A stretch of DNA of 36,324 bases. Origin: Candidatus Gastranaerophilales bacterium (lineage in GTDB: Bacteria; Cyanobacteriota; Vampirovibrionia; Gastranaerophilales; Gastranaerophilaceae). The stretch is from assembly GCA_944322945.1 (NCBI GenBank), contig CALUQN010000025.1:1-36324 (forward strand), written 5' to 3'. This document shows positions 34,994-36,324 of the stretch, piece after piece; positions within the stretch are counted from its first letter, which is position 1; every line of letters begins with the position of its first letter. Made by a program: the position numbers and the translations under genes. The notes under the pieces are model-generated. The model searched no databases, had not been told where the DNA came from, and saw only the letters and a list, made by a program, of their open reading frames with translations.

Positions 34994-35719
34994 TTGAAAA
35001 AACAAGGATACACCCTTGCGCAAACGTTGATTCCTGTGTGCATACTGATATGCGCAATAGGAATGCTTGTTGCAAAATGTGTGCGTCACAGCAATGAACA
35101 GGCAAGCATATCACAACTAAAAATAGCATACCAAATGCTAACAGAAGCGTACATAACAACAGCTAATCTATACGGAAATCCGACCTACTGGCATTTTAGA
35201 ACAGAAAACAACAAAGAAAACGGCTACATAATTCTTCTGGCATTGTCAGAAGGCACACCGCAGATGAAAGTTTTTGAAAAAGACAGCAGCCCGGATTACG
35301 AACACAGCGGCCTAGACGGCAAAGTGCCGGCACTTTTTACAACAGATAAAATAAAAAAGAATTTTTCACAAGCCAGCTTAGGCAATAATTTATACCTGTA
35401 TGCTACGGGATTAAATCCTTATTGTGATGAAGTATACGGAGAAAGCACCCCACTCCAGAATGTTTGCGGCGAAATTATCGTTGACCTTAATGGTGAAAAC
35501 AGACCAAATATTTTTGGAAAAGACACCTTTTTATTTTATATAACAGCAAACGGCATAGTTCCTTCTGGACTGGAAGATGACAAAAAAAATCCATTCCCCG
35601 ACGAGTGCAGCCTTATAAATTCACAAGGTTACGGCTGTACAGCCTGGGTTCTAATGAACCAGAATATGGATTACATCTCCTGCTCAAACCTGAACTGGGA
35701 TAAAAAAAGCTGCAAATAA
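34994..35719 (+). CDS. Type IV pilin/type II secretion pseudopilin-like protein with Gln at the +5 position
   Basis: A 241-aa protein with a class III prepilin signal: MKKQG, then a cleavage point before YTLAQTLIPVCILICAIGM, a hydrophobic helix to about residue 29. The usual Glu at +5 of the mature protein is Gln here (YTLAQ). The C-terminal domain has several Cys (for example YCDEVY, VCGEI, DECSL, GCTAW, SCSN, KSCK), probably disulfide-bonded. It carries the pattern VDLNGENRPNIFGKDTFLF followed by NGIVPSG, which I recall from abundant pseudopilin-like proteins of Gastranaerophilales. The start is TTG, fixed by GGAGGT 7 nt upstream. No pilus assembly genes are adjacent, so it is a solitary surface or pseudopilus component. 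Confidence 0.8.
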   Translation: MKKQGYTLAQTLIPVCILICAIGMLVAKCVRHSNEQASISQLKIAYQMLTEAYITTANLYGNPTYWHFRTENNKENGYIILLALSEGTPQMKVFEKDSSPDYEHSGLDGKVPALFTTDKIKKNFSQASLGNNLYLYATGLNPYCDEVYGESTPLQNVCGEIIVDLNGENRPNIFGKDTFLFYITANGIVPSGLEDDKKNPFPDECSLINSQGYGCTAWVLMNQNMDYISCSNLNWDKKSCK

Positions 35720-35735
35720 AAAATATATTACATAT

Positions 35736-35777
35736 AAAAACGCCCTCTATAAAATATAGAGAGCGCTTTTTGTGTCA
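35736..35777. terminator. Bidirectional terminator between the pilin-like gene and gap
   Basis: AAAAACGCCCTCTAT (35736-35750) pairs imperfectly with ATAGAGAGCGCTTTTT, leaving a small loop. Flanking A and T runs allow it to work on both strands; the two genes converge here. Confidence 0.75.
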
Positions 35778-35790
35778 TAAATTATAATAA

Positions 35791-36324
<534 letters not shown>

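Noticed and set aside
34914-35159. N-terminal extension of the 120-aa gene to 202 aa
   Set aside because: It is antisense to the start of the well-supported pilin-like gene, and a perfect extended -10 lies 6 nt before ATG 34913.

Overview
The window is AT-rich DNA from a Gram-negative-type (outer-membrane) bacterium. Gene style points to the gut/non-photosynthetic Cyanobacteriota (Vampirovibrionia/Melainabacteria, order Gastranaerophilales): a pilin-like protein with the C-terminal 'vDlNG..rPN' signature, small lineage-type membrane proteins, a HydG H-cluster maturase implying fermentative hydrogen metabolism, and intergenic DNA packed with dispersed palindromic repeats. This placement is an inference from memory of those genomes, not a search result.

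Layout. Bases 1-948 carry no intact gene but many short repeats, including two 99-bp copies of one composite palindromic element. Next come a 93-aa small membrane protein and a secreted two-lobed M16 zinc protease. From 4137 to 19226 (minus strand) lies one uninterrupted 5029-codon gene for a giant two-partner-secretion exoprotein (TpsA). It has an extended signal peptide, an N-terminal haemagglutination-activity (TPS) domain, thousands of residues of beta-helix repeats, two coiled-coil inserts and, unexpectedly, a C-terminal PilZ-like domain with both c-di-GMP motifs intact. Its outer-membrane transporter (TpsB, FhaC/ShlB family) is transcribed divergently from 19431. An orphan TolC-family protein, an EamA-type transporter, a YvlD-like membrane protein and a 63-aa membrane protein follow.

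From 24.7 kb the content is mainly housekeeping: mnmA (tRNA 2-thiouridylation), hydG, a formyltransferase-like gene, a two-EF-hand protein, smpB (trans-translation), an unknown membrane-anchored protein, mutS (mismatch repair) and radA (recombination). radA is bracketed by two small membrane proteins that look like paralogues of each other. The window closes with a pilin-like protein and the 3' part of gap (GAPDH).

Themes. (1) The exoprotein/transporter pair is a complete two-partner secretion locus whose cargo ends in a domain normally found in the cytoplasm; this is the strongest candidate for an undescribed system. (2) Four genes (mnmA, smpB, radA and the 120-aa gene after radA) have an extended -10 (TGn + TATAAT-like) ending exactly 6 nt before the ATG and no Shine-Dalgarno sequence, the arrangement expected for leaderless mRNAs. 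Other genes here have clear AGGAG-type ribosome binding sites. (3) Dispersed palindromes fill most gene-free stretches.
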